A stretch of DNA of 64,000 nt from CAYJLB01 sp964370845 (GCA_964370845.1 CAYJLB010000006.1:3109-67108); one strand, 5' to 3'; counted from the first letter of the stretch, positions 18,074 to 27,374 are shown. Numbers and translations: made by a program. The notes: generated from the sequence alone by a model not told the origin.

Positions 18074-18931
18074 ATGAACATTGAGGCAAATATTCGTTCT
18101 CAGGTACTAATTGACGCGCTTCCACACATTCAATTTTACGAAAATAAAATCGTTGTTGTAAAATATGGCGGAAACGCAATGACAAATGAGGATTTGAAGC
18201 AAGCAGTTATGAGTGACATCGTTCTGCTAAGACAAGTTGGCATTAAGGTAGTTTTGGTTCACGGTGGAGGTCCCGAAATCAGCGAAATGCTCAAAAAATT
18301 GAACATTAAAAGTCGATTTATTGGTGGATTACGATATACTGACCAAGATACAATTGAAGTTGTAAAAATGGTGCTTTCAGGAAAAATCAATAAGGAATTG
18401 GTGGCTCATTTAAGAAGTCACAAAGGTTCTGCCATTGGTTTGTCGGGCGCTGATGGGGGCATGTTAATTGCTGAAAAAATGCAGTCTGATGTGGATTTAG
18501 GTTTCGTTGGCGAGATAAAAAAAGTTGACACAAAAATCATTAACGACACCCTTGAAAATGGCTATATTCCTGTAATTGCAACTGTTGCAAACGATGAAAA
18601 TGGGCAGTCTTACAACGTGAATGCTGACACTGCAGCAGCGAAAATTGCAGCCGCTTTAGGTGCGGAAAAATTGATTTTGATGACTGATATCGTTGGACTA
18701 TTGGAGGACAAAGATGACCCATCGACCCTTATACCTCAAGTTCACGTAAGCGAAGTTCCTTCTATGAAAAATCGAGGTATTATTTCAGGTGGAATGATTC
18801 CAAAAATCGACTGTTGTGTTGAAGCAATACGACGTGGGGTTAAGCGAACTTCCATAATAGACGGAAGAATTAAGCACTCAATTTTGGTGGAATTGCTAAC
18901 TAGTGATGGTAGCGGAACACAATTTTCATAG
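18074..18931 (+). CDS. argB: Acetylglutamate kinase
   Basis: The 285-residue amino-acid kinase phosphorylates N-acetylglutamate. It has VVKYGGNAM, the VLVHGGGPEI loop, and NADTAAAKIAAALGAEKLI followed by LMTDIVG. The length and the N-terminal helix before the core fit the arginine-sensitive hexameric form, so feedback inhibition by arginine is likely (family knowledge). AAAGGGG precedes the ATG. Confidence 0.96.
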   Translation: MNIEANIRSQVLIDALPHIQFYENKIVVVKYGGNAMTNEDLKQAVMSDIVLLRQVGIKVVLVHGGGPEISEMLKKLNIKSRFIGGLRYTDQDTIEVVKMVLSGKINKELVAHLRSHKGSAIGLSGADGGMLIAEKMQSDVDLGFVGEIKKVDTKIINDTLENGYIPVIATVANDENGQSYNVNADTAAAKIAAALGAEKLILMTDIVGLLEDKDDPSTLIPQVHVSEVPSMKNRGIISGGMIPKIDCCVEAIRRGVKRTSIIDGRIKHSILVELLTSDGSGTQFS

Positions 18932-18972
18932 AAATGTTTTAGATAAATTAAACAAATAATTTCGAGGTATGT

Positions 18973-19404
18973 ATGCATTTTGAACAATTAAAATTAGGTG
19001 CAACTCTCTCTATTGGAGAGGTTAAAATTGAACCTGATAAACTTAAATCTTTTGCTTTAGAGTATGACTACATTCCTCTTCACACTGATGAGGAATATGC
19101 AAAAACTACCCGTTTCAAAGGCATTATTGCGCCAGGAATTTTTACTTATGCAACTTTATGGGGCAAATATTTAGAAAATAACTTTTGCGAAGACGCGGTA
19201 ATAGCAGGTATGTCAACAAATATTTCATGGTCTGCACCCGTATATCCAAATGATGTTTTAAGTGGTGAGGCGAAAATAATTGATTTGATTGACAGAGATT
19301 TGACAACTGGAATAGTTGAAATTTCCATTGAAGGATTTAACCAAGAAGGAAGAAAAGTCATTTCTGCGGTCACAAAAGCGCTAGTGAAGAAAGAGAAATT
19401 TTAG
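18973..19404 (+). CDS. MaoC-like hot-dog fold dehydratase
   Basis: A 143-residue hot-dog-fold protein with the MaoC dehydratase pattern: D-x-x-P-x-H (DYIPLHTDEEYA), GIIAPGIFTYA, and the late SWSAPVYPNDVLSGEA. Such proteins hydrate enoyl-CoA or related thioesters. Its position between argB and argD with short gaps suggests co-transcription, though no MaoC step exists in arginine synthesis. GAGG precedes the ATG. Confidence 0.8.
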   Translation: MHFEQLKLGATLSIGEVKIEPDKLKSFALEYDYIPLHTDEEYAKTTRFKGIIAPGIFTYATLWGKYLENNFCEDAVIAGMSTNISWSAPVYPNDVLSGEAKIIDLIDRDLTTGIVEISIEGFNQEGRKVISAVTKALVKKEKF

Positions 19405-19446
19405 TTATTAATATTTACCAATTAATAAAAATTACACTTTAAGGGG

Positions 19447-20637
19447 TTGATTAATATTTCAACAGAGTTAATTAATATATTTAACGATAATGTCATGGGA
19501 ACATATGGGCGATATGACGTAGTAATGGAATGTGGCGAAAATCAATTTATTTCTGACGATTCTGGCAAAACTTACATTGATTTTGGTAGCGGAATTGGCA
19601 CAAATTCACTAGGATTTTGCAATGAAGATTGGGTTGCTGCTGTATGTGCTCAAGCGCAGACTTTACAACATACATCTAATTACTATTACACAAAAATTCA
19701 AGCTGATTTTGCTGCTAAATTGTGTAAATTGACTGGTTATTCTAACGTTTTCTTCGGAAATAGCGGCGCAGAAGCCAATGAGGGAGCAATTAAGTTGGCT
19801 CGAAAGTACTCCTTTGACAAGTACGGACGTGGCAGACACAAAATTTTCACCCTTGAAAATTCGTTTCACGGACGTACGCTTTGTACACTTTCTGCCACTG
19901 GTCAAGACGTATTTCACAACTATTTTTTCCCATTTGCAGAGGGGTTTGAACACGTTGAAATCAACAATTTTGAAGCAATAAAAGCAAAGCTTGATGGGAC
20001 AGTTTGCGCTGTGATGATTGAATTTGTACAGGGCGAAGGAGGAGTTATACCTCTTGAAAGCGGCTATGTTAAAGACCTTTTTGCACTTTGCGCTGAAAAA
20101 GACATACTTGTAATTGCCGACGAAGTGCAAACTGGTGTGGGCAGAACGGGAAAATTCCTTGCAAGCGAGCATTTTGGAGTCAAACCCAACATCACAACTC
20201 TTGCAAAAGGGCTTGCTGGCGGGCTTCCAATGGGAGCGGTTTTGGCTGACGAATTGACAAAGGACGTTTTGGGAAAAGGAACTCACGGATCTACTTTCGG
20301 TGGAAATCCAATTTGCTGTGCTGGCGGAAATGTTGTAATTAACAAAGTTTCCAACTCTGCTTTTTTAGATGAAGTTAATAAAAAAGGTGCTTATATTAAA
20401 GGTAAAATATTGCAATTTGACGGAGTGAAATCTGTTGAAGGTCTTGGATTAATGCTTGGAATTACTCTTGAAAATGAAGGAATTTCTGCAGCTGATATTG
20501 CAAAAATGGCTCTTGACAATGGTCTATTAATATTAACTGCAAAGGAAAAAGTGAGGTTTTTACCGCCTTTGACCATCACTTACGAGGAAATTGACAAAGG
20601 CTTAAAAATTTTAGAAAAAATATTTAACCAAAAATAG
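19447..20637 (+). CDS. argD: Acetylornithine aminotransferase
   Basis: A class III pyridoxal-phosphate aminotransferase of about 396 residues that converts N-acetylglutamate semialdehyde to N-acetylornithine. It shows FGNSGAEANEGAIKLARK, the IADEVQTGVGRTG region, and the PLP lysine in TTLAKGLAGGLPMG. The start is unclear: the TTG at 19447 touches the AAGGGG site (19441-19446), while an in-frame ATT at 19456 has the spacing usual here. The first internal ATG (19495) would remove conserved sequence. It overlaps nothing and sits 15 bases before argF. Confidence 0.95.
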   Translation: MINISTELINIFNDNVMGTYGRYDVVMECGENQFISDDSGKTYIDFGSGIGTNSLGFCNEDWVAAVCAQAQTLQHTSNYYYTKIQADFAAKLCKLTGYSNVFFGNSGAEANEGAIKLARKYSFDKYGRGRHKIFTLENSFHGRTLCTLSATGQDVFHNYFFPFAEGFEHVEINNFEAIKAKLDGTVCAVMIEFVQGEGGVIPLESGYVKDLFALCAEKDILVIADEVQTGVGRTGKFLASEHFGVKPNITTLAKGLAGGLPMGAVLADELTKDVLGKGTHGSTFGGNPICCAGGNVVINKVSNSAFLDEVNKKGAYIKGKILQFDGVKSVEGLGLMLGITLENEGISAADIAKMALDNGLLILTAKEKVRFLPPLTITYEEIDKGLKILEKIFNQK

Positions 20638-20652
20638 AAAGGACGATTTGAC

Positions 20653-21558
20653 ATGAAACATTTGTTAAAACTTTTAGATTTATCCAAGGAAGAAATCATT
20701 GGGATTTTGAACCTTGCAGACCAATTAAAATACGAACTAAAGCACGGAATTCCCCACCCACACCTAGAGGGAAAAACTCTTGGAATGATTTTCCAAAAAG
20801 CGTCAACTAGAACTAGGGTTTCCTTTGAAACTGGAATGCACCAACTTGGTGGTCACCCACTTTTCTTGTCCTCAAACGACTTGCAAATTGGACGTGGTGA
20901 GCCTGTTCAGGACACTGCGAGAGTTCTTTCTCGTTACATTGACGGAATTATGATTAGAACTTTTGAACAAAAAGAGGTTGAAGATTTGGCTGAATTTGGT
21001 AATATTCCCGTAATCAACGGACTTACTGACCAATTCCACCCTTGCCAAGTGTTAGCTGATTTAATGACAATTCGCGAGTTCAAAGGTAGCTTTGATGGAC
21101 TAAAAATGTGCTACGTTGGGGACGGAAATAATATGGCTAACTCCTTAATTATCGGCTGTTTGAAGGTTGGAATGGAAGTTGCAATCGCTTGCCCTAAAGG
21201 ATATGAGCCAGACCCGATTGTGCTAGAATTTGTAAAGGATTTCGACGGAAAATTCTCAATGACTGACCAACCAAAAGTTGCTGCGACTAATGCAGATGTG
21301 CTAATCACCGACGTTTGGGCTTCCATGGGACAAGAAAGTGAAGCGCAAAAACGTATGGCTGATTTCGCTGGATTCCAAATTAACAGCGAATTGCTTTCAG
21401 TTGCAAACGCTGACGCAATGGTTCTTCACTGCTTGCCAGCTCACCGTGAGGAAGAAATTACTGGTGAAGTTTTCGAAGCTCATGCAAAGGAAATTTTCGA
21501 GGAAGCTGAAAATAGATTGCATGCACAAAAGGCTGTTTTAGTAAAATTAATGGGCTAA
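20653..21558 (+). CDS. argF: Ornithine carbamoyltransferase
   Basis: The 301-residue enzyme makes citrulline from ornithine and carbamoyl phosphate. The carbamoyl-phosphate loop STRTR is at residues 51-55; HPCQVLADL and the ornithine-binding LHCLPAHR motif are intact. AAAGGA precedes the ATG by 9 bases. Last gene of the arginine cluster, followed by a strong terminator. In an arginine biosynthetic setting it is the anabolic enzyme. Confidence 0.97.
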   Translation: MKHLLKLLDLSKEEIIGILNLADQLKYELKHGIPHPHLEGKTLGMIFQKASTRTRVSFETGMHQLGGHPLFLSSNDLQIGRGEPVQDTARVLSRYIDGIMIRTFEQKEVEDLAEFGNIPVINGLTDQFHPCQVLADLMTIREFKGSFDGLKMCYVGDGNNMANSLIIGCLKVGMEVAIACPKGYEPDPIVLEFVKDFDGKFSMTDQPKVAATNADVLITDVWASMGQESEAQKRMADFAGFQINSELLSVANADAMVLHCLPAHREEEITGEVFEAHAKEIFEEAENRLHAQKAVLVKLMG

Positions 21559-21582
21559 AATTTAATTATTGAATAAAAATAG

Positions 21583-21627
21583 ACCGAACATTTATGGTGA
21601 AATTACCAAAAATGTTCGGTTGTTTTT
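21583..21627. terminator. Terminator after argF (shared with the convergent exchanger gene)
   Basis: ACCGAACATTT (21583-21593) pairs with AAATGTTCGGT (21610-21620), followed by TGTTTTTGTTT on the plus strand and an A/T-rich run on the other. Confidence 0.85.
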
Positions 21628-21635
21628 GTTTATAT

Positions 21636-22634
21636 TTACGCAGAAAGTACGATGAAACCAATGTATGCAGCTATCAACATTACCCCAATTACAAAGTAAA
21701 CTGGGTTCAATTTAACAACTTTTTCATAGGATAACTCTTGAGTTCTGTTTTTCAAAAGTAGAGTTACAGTAACCAAAACAGCTGAAATTAAGCCAAAAAC
21801 TGCAAGAATTTGTGTTTGAGTTTCCCCTTTGTAAACTGAACCGCTAAAGTAAAGCACGTCAGCAATCATTAAAATGAAGAAGTTGAAAATTCCACTTCCC
21901 ATAATATTTCCCACACAAGCATTGAAATTTCCCTTTTTTGCCAGTGCAAAGCAAGAAGTAAGCTCAGGCAGTGAAGTAGCAATTCCAAGGAATAACGCAC
22001 CCGCAAGAGTTGCGCCAAGGTTCAATTCCGTCGCCAAAACGTCAGTTACATAAGTTACAGCGATGGAACAACCCACCAAAATCAGCGCTAAAATTGTGAA
22101 ACGCACTGCGATTTGCTTGATTGTAAGCGGAGAAGTATCTTCACCATCGCCTTCAGCAGAGTCGCCAGCCATAAATCTAATGGAAACGACATATAATGCT
22201 AAAATGATAATACTGTAAATTGAAACATTGATGCCAGGGATTGTATCATTAAATCCTTTTGCAAAGAGGGCTATTATCACTAAAACAAATAATAATACAG
22301 AAAAAATTGTTGTCACAAAATGGCTTTTCCCCACCCTTGAAGATGAGAATTTCTTAGTGAAAATTACCATCAAAGCACCCAAAACTGTCATATTAAAAAT
22401 GTTGCTTCCAAGGACGTTTCCAAGCACTAAGTTGGCTTCATTAACGATTGTCACAGCAGAAATACTTGTGAAAAGTTCGGGCAAACTGGTTACAGCAGCC
22501 AAAATTACACCACCGATGAATGCTCCAGAAAGGTTGGTTTTTTTGTCGATTAAGTCAACGTAATCCGCCAATTTAATTGAACAAAAGACTACAGCAGTTG
22601 CCAAAACCACGTACAATACGATATACAATACCAT
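21636..22634 (-). CDS. Calcium/cation antiporter of the CaCA family
   Basis: A 332-residue membrane protein of about ten helices with the two inverted alpha repeats of Na+/Ca2+ exchangers: AVTSLPELFTSISAV with NVLGSNIFN, and GIATSLPELTSCFAL with NIMGSGIFNF. It should exchange Ca2+ (or another cation) for Na+ or H+. The start at 22634 follows GAGGAAATAAAA; an in-frame ATG at 22658 would place that site inside the protein. It has its own promoter and is convergent with argF. Confidence 0.92.
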   Translation of the reverse strand: MVLYIVLYVVLATAVVFCSIKLADYVDLIDKKTNLSGAFIGGVILAAVTSLPELFTSISAVTIVNEANLVLGNVLGSNIFNMTVLGALMVIFTKKFSSSRVGKSHFVTTIFSVLLFVLVIIALFAKGFNDTIPGINVSIYSIIILALYVVSIRFMAGDSAEGDGEDTSPLTIKQIAVRFTILALILVGCSIAVTYVTDVLATELNLGATLAGALFLGIATSLPELTSCFALAKKGNFNACVGNIMGSGIFNFFILMIADVLYFSGSVYKGETQTQILAVFGLISAVLVTVTLLLKNRTQELSYEKVVKLNPVYFVIGVMLIAAYIGFIVLSA

Positions 22635-22676
22635 TTTTATTTCCTCTTTTTTATACAAATTTTTATCACAAAGTAC

Positions 22677-22705
22677 ATTATATTCCTATTTTTTTAAAAA
22701 GTCAA
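22677..22705 (-). promoter_or_regulatory. Promoter of the cation antiporter gene
   Basis: Minus-strand TTGACT (22705-22700), a 17-base spacer and TATAAT (22682-22677). Confidence 0.75.
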
Positions 22706-22735
22706 TGTAAATAATAGCTAATTTTGAACCCAAAT

Positions 22736-22813
22736 TTACTGTTTTTTGATACCAAATATCAATCTCATGATTCCTGCAAGCGGTTGTTTCGGTTTAATTA
22801 CGACAATTTTCAT
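22736..22813 (-). CDS. spoVM: Stage V sporulation protein M (25 residues)
   Basis: A tiny gene, easily missed by length cut-offs, encoding 25 residues: it starts MKIVVIKPKQPLAGIM and ends RLIFGIKKQ. The layout (short beta-like start, central proline, amphipathic helix with G and R, basic end) matches SpoVM of Bacillus subtilis, 26 residues, which binds the convex forespore membrane and anchors SpoIVA for coat and cortex assembly. AAAGGGG lies 9 bases before the ATG. It follows thiN, exactly as in Bacillus. It may have its own sporulation promoter in the 67-base gap after thiN, but no clear sigma-E boxes were identified. Confidence 0.88.
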   Translation of the reverse strand: MKIVVIKPKQPLAGIMRLIFGIKKQ

Positions 22814-22880
22814 ATGTAGAACCCCTTTCAAAATGTTTATAAGTCATAATATGCATTTTTGAAAAAAGTGCCACTTCGAA

Positions 22881-23507
22881 TTATTGATACCTTGATTGAA
22901 CAATTAGCAATTTGCCGTTTTTAACAGAAATAATCGCAATATCATCTACTATTTCGTTAGAAATACCCAAAGGGAAAGTTGAGGATAACTCGGCATCTTC
23001 TACTAAATATTTAGTTCCAACTTCCCTAACGCCAACGCTTTTATCGCTGTAAGAAAACACTGAAAGTGAATAACCTTCAATGCGATTTAGGGTTATTTCT
23101 TCATTCACAATTAGTTGAATTATTTCATTTTCAGATATTAGTTTTCCATTGCAATTATACTCTTTTAAGTAAGCTAAAACTTGCAAGTTCCCAAAGGAAT
23201 GGTCAAATCTTTTGCCTAATGCGCCATATATTTCAAAGTCAGTAAAACCCTTTTCTATAGCCATTTTCACAGCAATCATAGTGTCAGTATCGTCCTTTTC
23301 AGGAGGAAATTTTACTACTTCAACATCCGTAGGAATTCTCTCAATGGAGTCAAAATCTCCCACAACTAAATCAGGTTTAGCCCCTGCTTTTTCTACTATA
23401 TTATAACCCGAATCAGCACAAATTATAAAGCTGTCGGAGAAATTAATTTGCTCAAAAAATTCCTTTGAACAAATCTCTCCGCCAGCAAAAATTACACATT
23501 TTTTCAC
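22881..23507 (-). CDS. thiN: Thiamine diphosphokinase
   Basis: The 208-residue enzyme pyrophosphorylates thiamine with ATP. It shows ADSGYNIV, DLVVGDFDSI, FPPEKDDTDTMIA and GALGKRFDHSFGN, the family's substrate-binding motifs. The start is a GTG at 23507 with GGAGG 9 bases upstream. It follows rsgA and precedes spoVM in the conserved operon; rpe, which sits between rsgA and thiN in Bacillus, is missing. Confidence 0.93.
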   Translation of the reverse strand: MKKCVIFAGGEICSKEFFEQINFSDSFIICADSGYNIVEKAGAKPDLVVGDFDSIERIPTDVEVVKFPPEKDDTDTMIAVKMAIEKGFTDFEIYGALGKRFDHSFGNLQVLAYLKEYNCNGKLISENEIIQLIVNEEITLNRIEGYSLSVFSYSDKSVGVREVGTKYLVEDAELSSTFPLGISNEIVDDIAIISVKNGKLLIVQSRYQ

Positions 23508-23543
23508 TTGCTTTATCCTCCAAAATATGTTAAAACTTTTATT

Positions 23544-24425
23544 TTATTTATATTCCCACTCTTTTAACAATTTTGCTTCTTCAAACATTTGTATGTAGCT
23601 GTTATGACGAGATTTTGAAATTTTTCCCTCTTCAACAGCGGACAAAATCGCACAACCCATCTCTTTTGTATGTGTGCAACCCAAAAATTTGCACTTGCCT
23701 AAATATTGTTCAAATTCAACAAAACAATCGGGCAAATCATCTTTAAAAATAACGTCATATTTTATGGTTTCAAGGGAAGAAAATCCAGGAGTATCGGCAA
23801 TATAAGTATTTTCGTCAAGCTTAAAAAGTTCGCAATGCCTAGTTGTATGCTTCCCACGACCTAGTTTCTTACTAATTTCATTGGTTTTTAAGGCAAGTTC
23901 AGGTGCAATGTTGTTTAGCAAAGAGCTTTTCCCAACACCCGTATTCCCCGCAAAAGCAGAGATTTTCCCTTTTAAAACTTCCATAATTTCCGTTGCGCCA
24001 GTGCCTTTTTCGTTATCGATGTCAATAATTTTCATTCCAGTGTTTTTGTAAATTTTGCATATAGTGTCACTGGTTTTTTTGTCTATTTTAGTTATCGCTA
24101 AAACAGGGTTTATACCTTTAAAGCTAGAAATCGCAAGCAATTTGTCTAGCACTAAAAAGTTTGGAGAGGGTTCACAAGTTGAAATAACAAAAACTAAGCA
24201 ATCAATGTTAGCAAGGGGAGGTCTAGTCAGAAGATTTTTTCTTTCCTCGCACTGAGAAATGACGTATTCATCGCCTTCTTGCTCTAAAACTACTTTGTCA
24301 CCACAGACCAAGGATATTCTTTTTTGACGGAAAATTCCTCTAGCTTTACAGTCAAAAACTCTACCATCGTCTAGTTCCACAGTAAACAATCCGCTTAAAA
24401 CTTTGATAATTATACCCTTAGTCAT
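23544..24425 (-). CDS. rsgA: Small ribosomal subunit biogenesis GTPase RsgA
   Basis: A circularly permuted GTPase of 293 residues that acts in late 30S maturation. It has an N-terminal OB-fold, then the permuted motif order: G4 (TKID), G1 (GNTGVGKSSLLN), G3 (DTPGF), and a C-terminal zinc knuckle (CKFLGCTHTKEMGC). A GAGAGGG site precedes the ATG. In Bacillus the homologue CpgA is phosphorylated by PrkC, whose gene is directly upstream here. Confidence 0.95.
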   Translation of the reverse strand: MTKGIIIKVLSGLFTVELDDGRVFDCKARGIFRQKRISLVCGDKVVLEQEGDEYVISQCEERKNLLTRPPLANIDCLVFVISTCEPSPNFLVLDKLLAISSFKGINPVLAITKIDKKTSDTICKIYKNTGMKIIDIDNEKGTGATEIMEVLKGKISAFAGNTGVGKSSLLNNIAPELALKTNEISKKLGRGKHTTRHCELFKLDENTYIADTPGFSSLETIKYDVIFKDDLPDCFVEFEQYLGKCKFLGCTHTKEMGCAILSAVEEGKISKSRHNSYIQMFEEAKLLKEWEYK

Positions 24426-24494
24426 AAAAACTTGTACCCTCTCTCATTAAAAATTCTAAAATTTAATCGTTAAAACAAAATATTAATTAATATA

Positions 24495-26573
24495 TTATTC
24501 GTCTTTTTCAGCATTGAAAAGTGCATTCGGGAAGAAGTCAAGTTCAGCCAACTGAACACCTTCCTCAAAGTCAACTTCAAAAACTCCTAAAACTTCAGTA
24601 TTGTAAGTTGCAAGGCTGGTCACGCGGATTTCAACTTCTTTCACGCCCTCACCCTCAACCTCTAAAATAAAGGAAGAAATGTCATTTATATTATCGATTG
24701 TTCGTGAACCTCTCAAGCTTCCTTCAACGTACGCATCGATGATAAATCCAGCATTATAGTCCTCTCCTGAGAGGAGTTTTGGCACTTTTATTGTCAGAGC
24801 AGCCGCACCGTCACGAACCTCCCCAGTGCTGATTGCGATTTGGACTTCGTCACCACGTTTTACAATTGTACCCGCCAAAAATTCTTGTGAAATTACCGTT
24901 CCAGCTGGTTCAACGCTGTTTTTTGGCACGAAAATTGGTGTCAGTTTCGCCTCTTGCATAACTGTTCTAGCTTCTTCTTCCATTAGCCCCAAAACGTTTG
25001 GCACAGTCACTTCTTGGTCAATAGGCCCAACGCTCACTGAAACGGTTACTTGGGAGCCAAGAGTAAGCAATTCCATAGCTACAGGGTTGGTTGAAACAAC
25101 AAATTCATTTATAATTGTATCGTGGAATTCGTCCACTCTAACCACGGTAAAACCTAAGTTTTCAAGGGTTTCGCTTGCAGTTTCATAGGACAAATTTGTC
25201 ACGTTTGGAACAGCAACAAGCTCAGGTCCAAGGCTTACAACTACGTCAATTTTTTCCTTATCAGCAATAGTTCGCCCAGGATTTTTTTCCTGGTCAATAA
25301 TATATCCAGCAGGATATTCGTCCGAGTAATCTTGGTCAATTACAAAGCGTATAAAATCGTAATTTTCCTGTGCAATTGTGAACTCCATTCCGATTAAATT
25401 CGGCATAACTCTGTCCGTTTTTTGTATGTTTAAGTTGTCAAAAATCATAATTGTTATAAAAACTGCCGCCGCTATAACAAATGCAACTGTGACACCTAAA
25501 AGCATTGACACAATAAATGAAGGTTTTCGAGTGTATTCAATAACCTCATCTTCTTGTTCTTCCTCAATTTCGTCGGCTAATTCAGCCACTGTTTTCGGCT
25601 TCTTTATAATAGGAAAACTTGCGCTAATAGACTTTTTAATGATGTTTTCCTTTTTTTCAGGTGCAGGTTTTTGAACAGGGTTCATAATGACTGTGTCCTC
25701 GGTTACAACAGGCTTTCTAACAAAAACATATCCAAAAGTAACCTCAGGATTTTTCTTTACAGCGTCAAAATCTCGTATCATTGAAGCTGCGGATTGATAG
25801 CGTTTCTCTGGATTTTTTTCCATTGCTTTCAAGATAATTTCGTCAAAACCCTTTGGAATATCCCCCATTATTTCGGAAGGAATTGGAGGCAAAGAACTGA
25901 TGTGACATAGGGCAATTTCCACAGGAGTATCCCCGTCAAAAGGCTTTTCACCCGTCACCATTTCAAAGAACATCGCCCCAATTGAGTAAATGTCACTTTT
26001 ATCGTCAGTAAGCCCGCCACTAGCCTGTTCTGGGCTAATATAATGCACTGAACCCACAGTTTTCTCCGACATATTTTTCCCGTCTTGACGAGCAAAACGA
26101 GCTATCCCGAAGTCCATTACCTTAATACTTCCGTTTGTGAAAAGCATTATATTTTGTGGCTTAATATCACGGTGCACAATCCCCTTATCGTGAGCATGTT
26201 GCACAGCTTTTAAAATTTGATTTATAAAATAAATTGCTTCTTTCCACTTCAAAAATTTTTGATGCTCAAGATACTCTTTTAAAGTTATACCGTCGATATA
26301 TTCCATAACAATATACTGTAAATTCGCAGTAAATCCAACGTCATAAACCTTAACGATATTTGGATGAGAAAGCACAGCAATCGCCTTAGATTCATTTCTA
26401 AAACGTCTCAAAAATTCTTCATTTTTAGCAAATTCTGTCTTTAGAATTTTTACAGCAACCGTTTTATTTTCCATAATGTCGGTAGCCTTGTAAACATCAG
26501 CCATTCCGCCAATTCCAATAAGCTCAACAATCTCATATCTACTGTCTAAAACCAGTCCTAAATTGCGGTCCAT
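24495..26573 (-). CDS. prkC: Serine/threonine protein kinase with PASTA domains (PrkC/Stk1 type)
   Basis: The 692-residue protein has a Hanks-type kinase domain (GIGGMADVYKA glycine loop, HRDIKPQN catalytic loop, DFG) in about residues 12-275, a juxtamembrane linker rich in basic and acidic residues, one membrane helix (about 350-380), three extracellular PASTA repeats, and a C-terminal beta-rich domain. PASTA kinases sense muropeptides or lipid II and control cell wall synthesis, germination and ribosome-related GTPases. It lies just after its phosphatase gene, the standard arrangement. GAGAGGA precedes the ATG. Confidence 0.96.
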   Translation of the reverse strand: MDRNLGLVLDSRYEIVELIGIGGMADVYKATDIMENKTVAVKILKTEFAKNEEFLRRFRNESKAIAVLSHPNIVKVYDVGFTANLQYIVMEYIDGITLKEYLEHQKFLKWKEAIYFINQILKAVQHAHDKGIVHRDIKPQNIMLFTNGSIKVMDFGIARFARQDGKNMSEKTVGSVHYISPEQASGGLTDDKSDIYSIGAMFFEMVTGEKPFDGDTPVEIALCHISSLPPIPSEIMGDIPKGFDEIILKAMEKNPEKRYQSAASMIRDFDAVKKNPEVTFGYVFVRKPVVTEDTVIMNPVQKPAPEKKENIIKKSISASFPIIKKPKTVAELADEIEEEQEDEVIEYTRKPSFIVSMLLGVTVAFVIAAAVFITIMIFDNLNIQKTDRVMPNLIGMEFTIAQENYDFIRFVIDQDYSDEYPAGYIIDQEKNPGRTIADKEKIDVVVSLGPELVAVPNVTNLSYETASETLENLGFTVVRVDEFHDTIINEFVVSTNPVAMELLTLGSQVTVSVSVGPIDQEVTVPNVLGLMEEEARTVMQEAKLTPIFVPKNSVEPAGTVISQEFLAGTIVKRGDEVQIAISTGEVRDGAAALTIKVPKLLSGEDYNAGFIIDAYVEGSLRGSRTIDNINDISSFILEVEGEGVKEVEIRVTSLATYNTEVLGVFEVDFEEGVQLAELDFFPNALFNAEKDE

Positions 26574-26639
26574 TTATCGAACATTCCTCTCTATTATTTC
26601 TGTTTTATGAATAGGTAAAATTAGTTAACATTTAAGTAA

Positions 26640-27374
26640 TTATTGGTCATTTCCAATAAGTGCAACTGTAATATTGTCTTTTCCACCTTCAGAAAGTGCA
26701 AAATCTATGCATTTTTTGACAGCTTCCTCAAGAGTATTGTCCTTAATCATGCTATAAATACATTCATTTGAACAATATTGAGAAAGTCCATCGGTGCAAA
26801 GCAAAATTTTAGCATTTTCCTCAAGGTCAACCTCGTAATAATCAATTTCAAGGTTACTTTCAATGCCAATTGCACGGGTGATAATGTTGCGGTGCGGGTG
26901 CATGTAAACCTCATCATCAGTGATTTTCCCTTGATCTTTAAGCATTTCAACAATGGTGTGGTCCTTTGTGATTTGAGTAACTTCCTCGCCCTCAATCAAA
27001 TAAGCACGGCTGTCCCCAATATTCACGAACAAAGCCACGTCATTTTTGACAATTGACGCTACACAAGTTGTGCCCATTCCCTCCGTGTCAGTGCTGTCGC
27101 AACTCCTTTGATAAACAATTGCATTTGCAGCGTTCAAAGCAGAAAGCATAAGATTTCTAAGGCTGTTAAAGTTGGCTTCACTGCGATATCCAGTGGCAAT
27201 TCTGTTAAAAATTTCGTTACAAGCAAGTTCGCTTGCCTCGCCACCTGAGCTCATTCCGCCCATTCCGTCGCAAATTACAGCTACAACTGCCCCATCGTTC
27301 ATTTTTTTAACAATTACAGCATCTTGGTTTTCTTTACGAATATGTCCAATTTCAGTCTTTGCAAAAACCTGCAT
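26640..27374 (-). CDS. prpC: PP2C-family protein phosphatase (PrpC/Stp1)
   Basis: The 244-residue metal-dependent phosphatase begins with GHIRKENQDAV and has ICDGMGGM, NIGDSRAYL, and GGKDNITVALI, all standard PP2C motifs. It reverses phosphorylation by the PASTA kinase encoded next. GAAAGGA is 9 bases before the ATG. It follows rlmN in the operon, as in Bacillus. Confidence 0.96.
   Translation of the reverse strand: MQVFAKTEIGHIRKENQDAVIVKKMNDGAVVAVICDGMGGMSSGGEASELACNEIFNRIATGYRSEANFNSLRNLMLSALNAANAIVYQRSCDSTDTEGMGTTCVASIVKNDVALFVNIGDSRAYLIEGEEVTQITKDHTIVEMLKDQGKITDDEVYMHPHRNIITRAIGIESNLEIDYYEVDLEENAKILLCTDGLSQYCSNECIYSMIKDNTLEEAVKKCIDFALSEGGKDNITVALIGNDQ

Noticed and set aside
19663..20286. 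A 207-codon open frame on the minus strand
   Set aside because: Antisense to argD, whose aminotransferase motifs are clear; no domain or ribosome site.
22775..22788. TGCAAGCGGTTGTT, similar to the LacI operators at 1-2 kb
   Set aside because: It lies inside spoVM and is explained by the codons for Q-P-L-A; only one half site is good.
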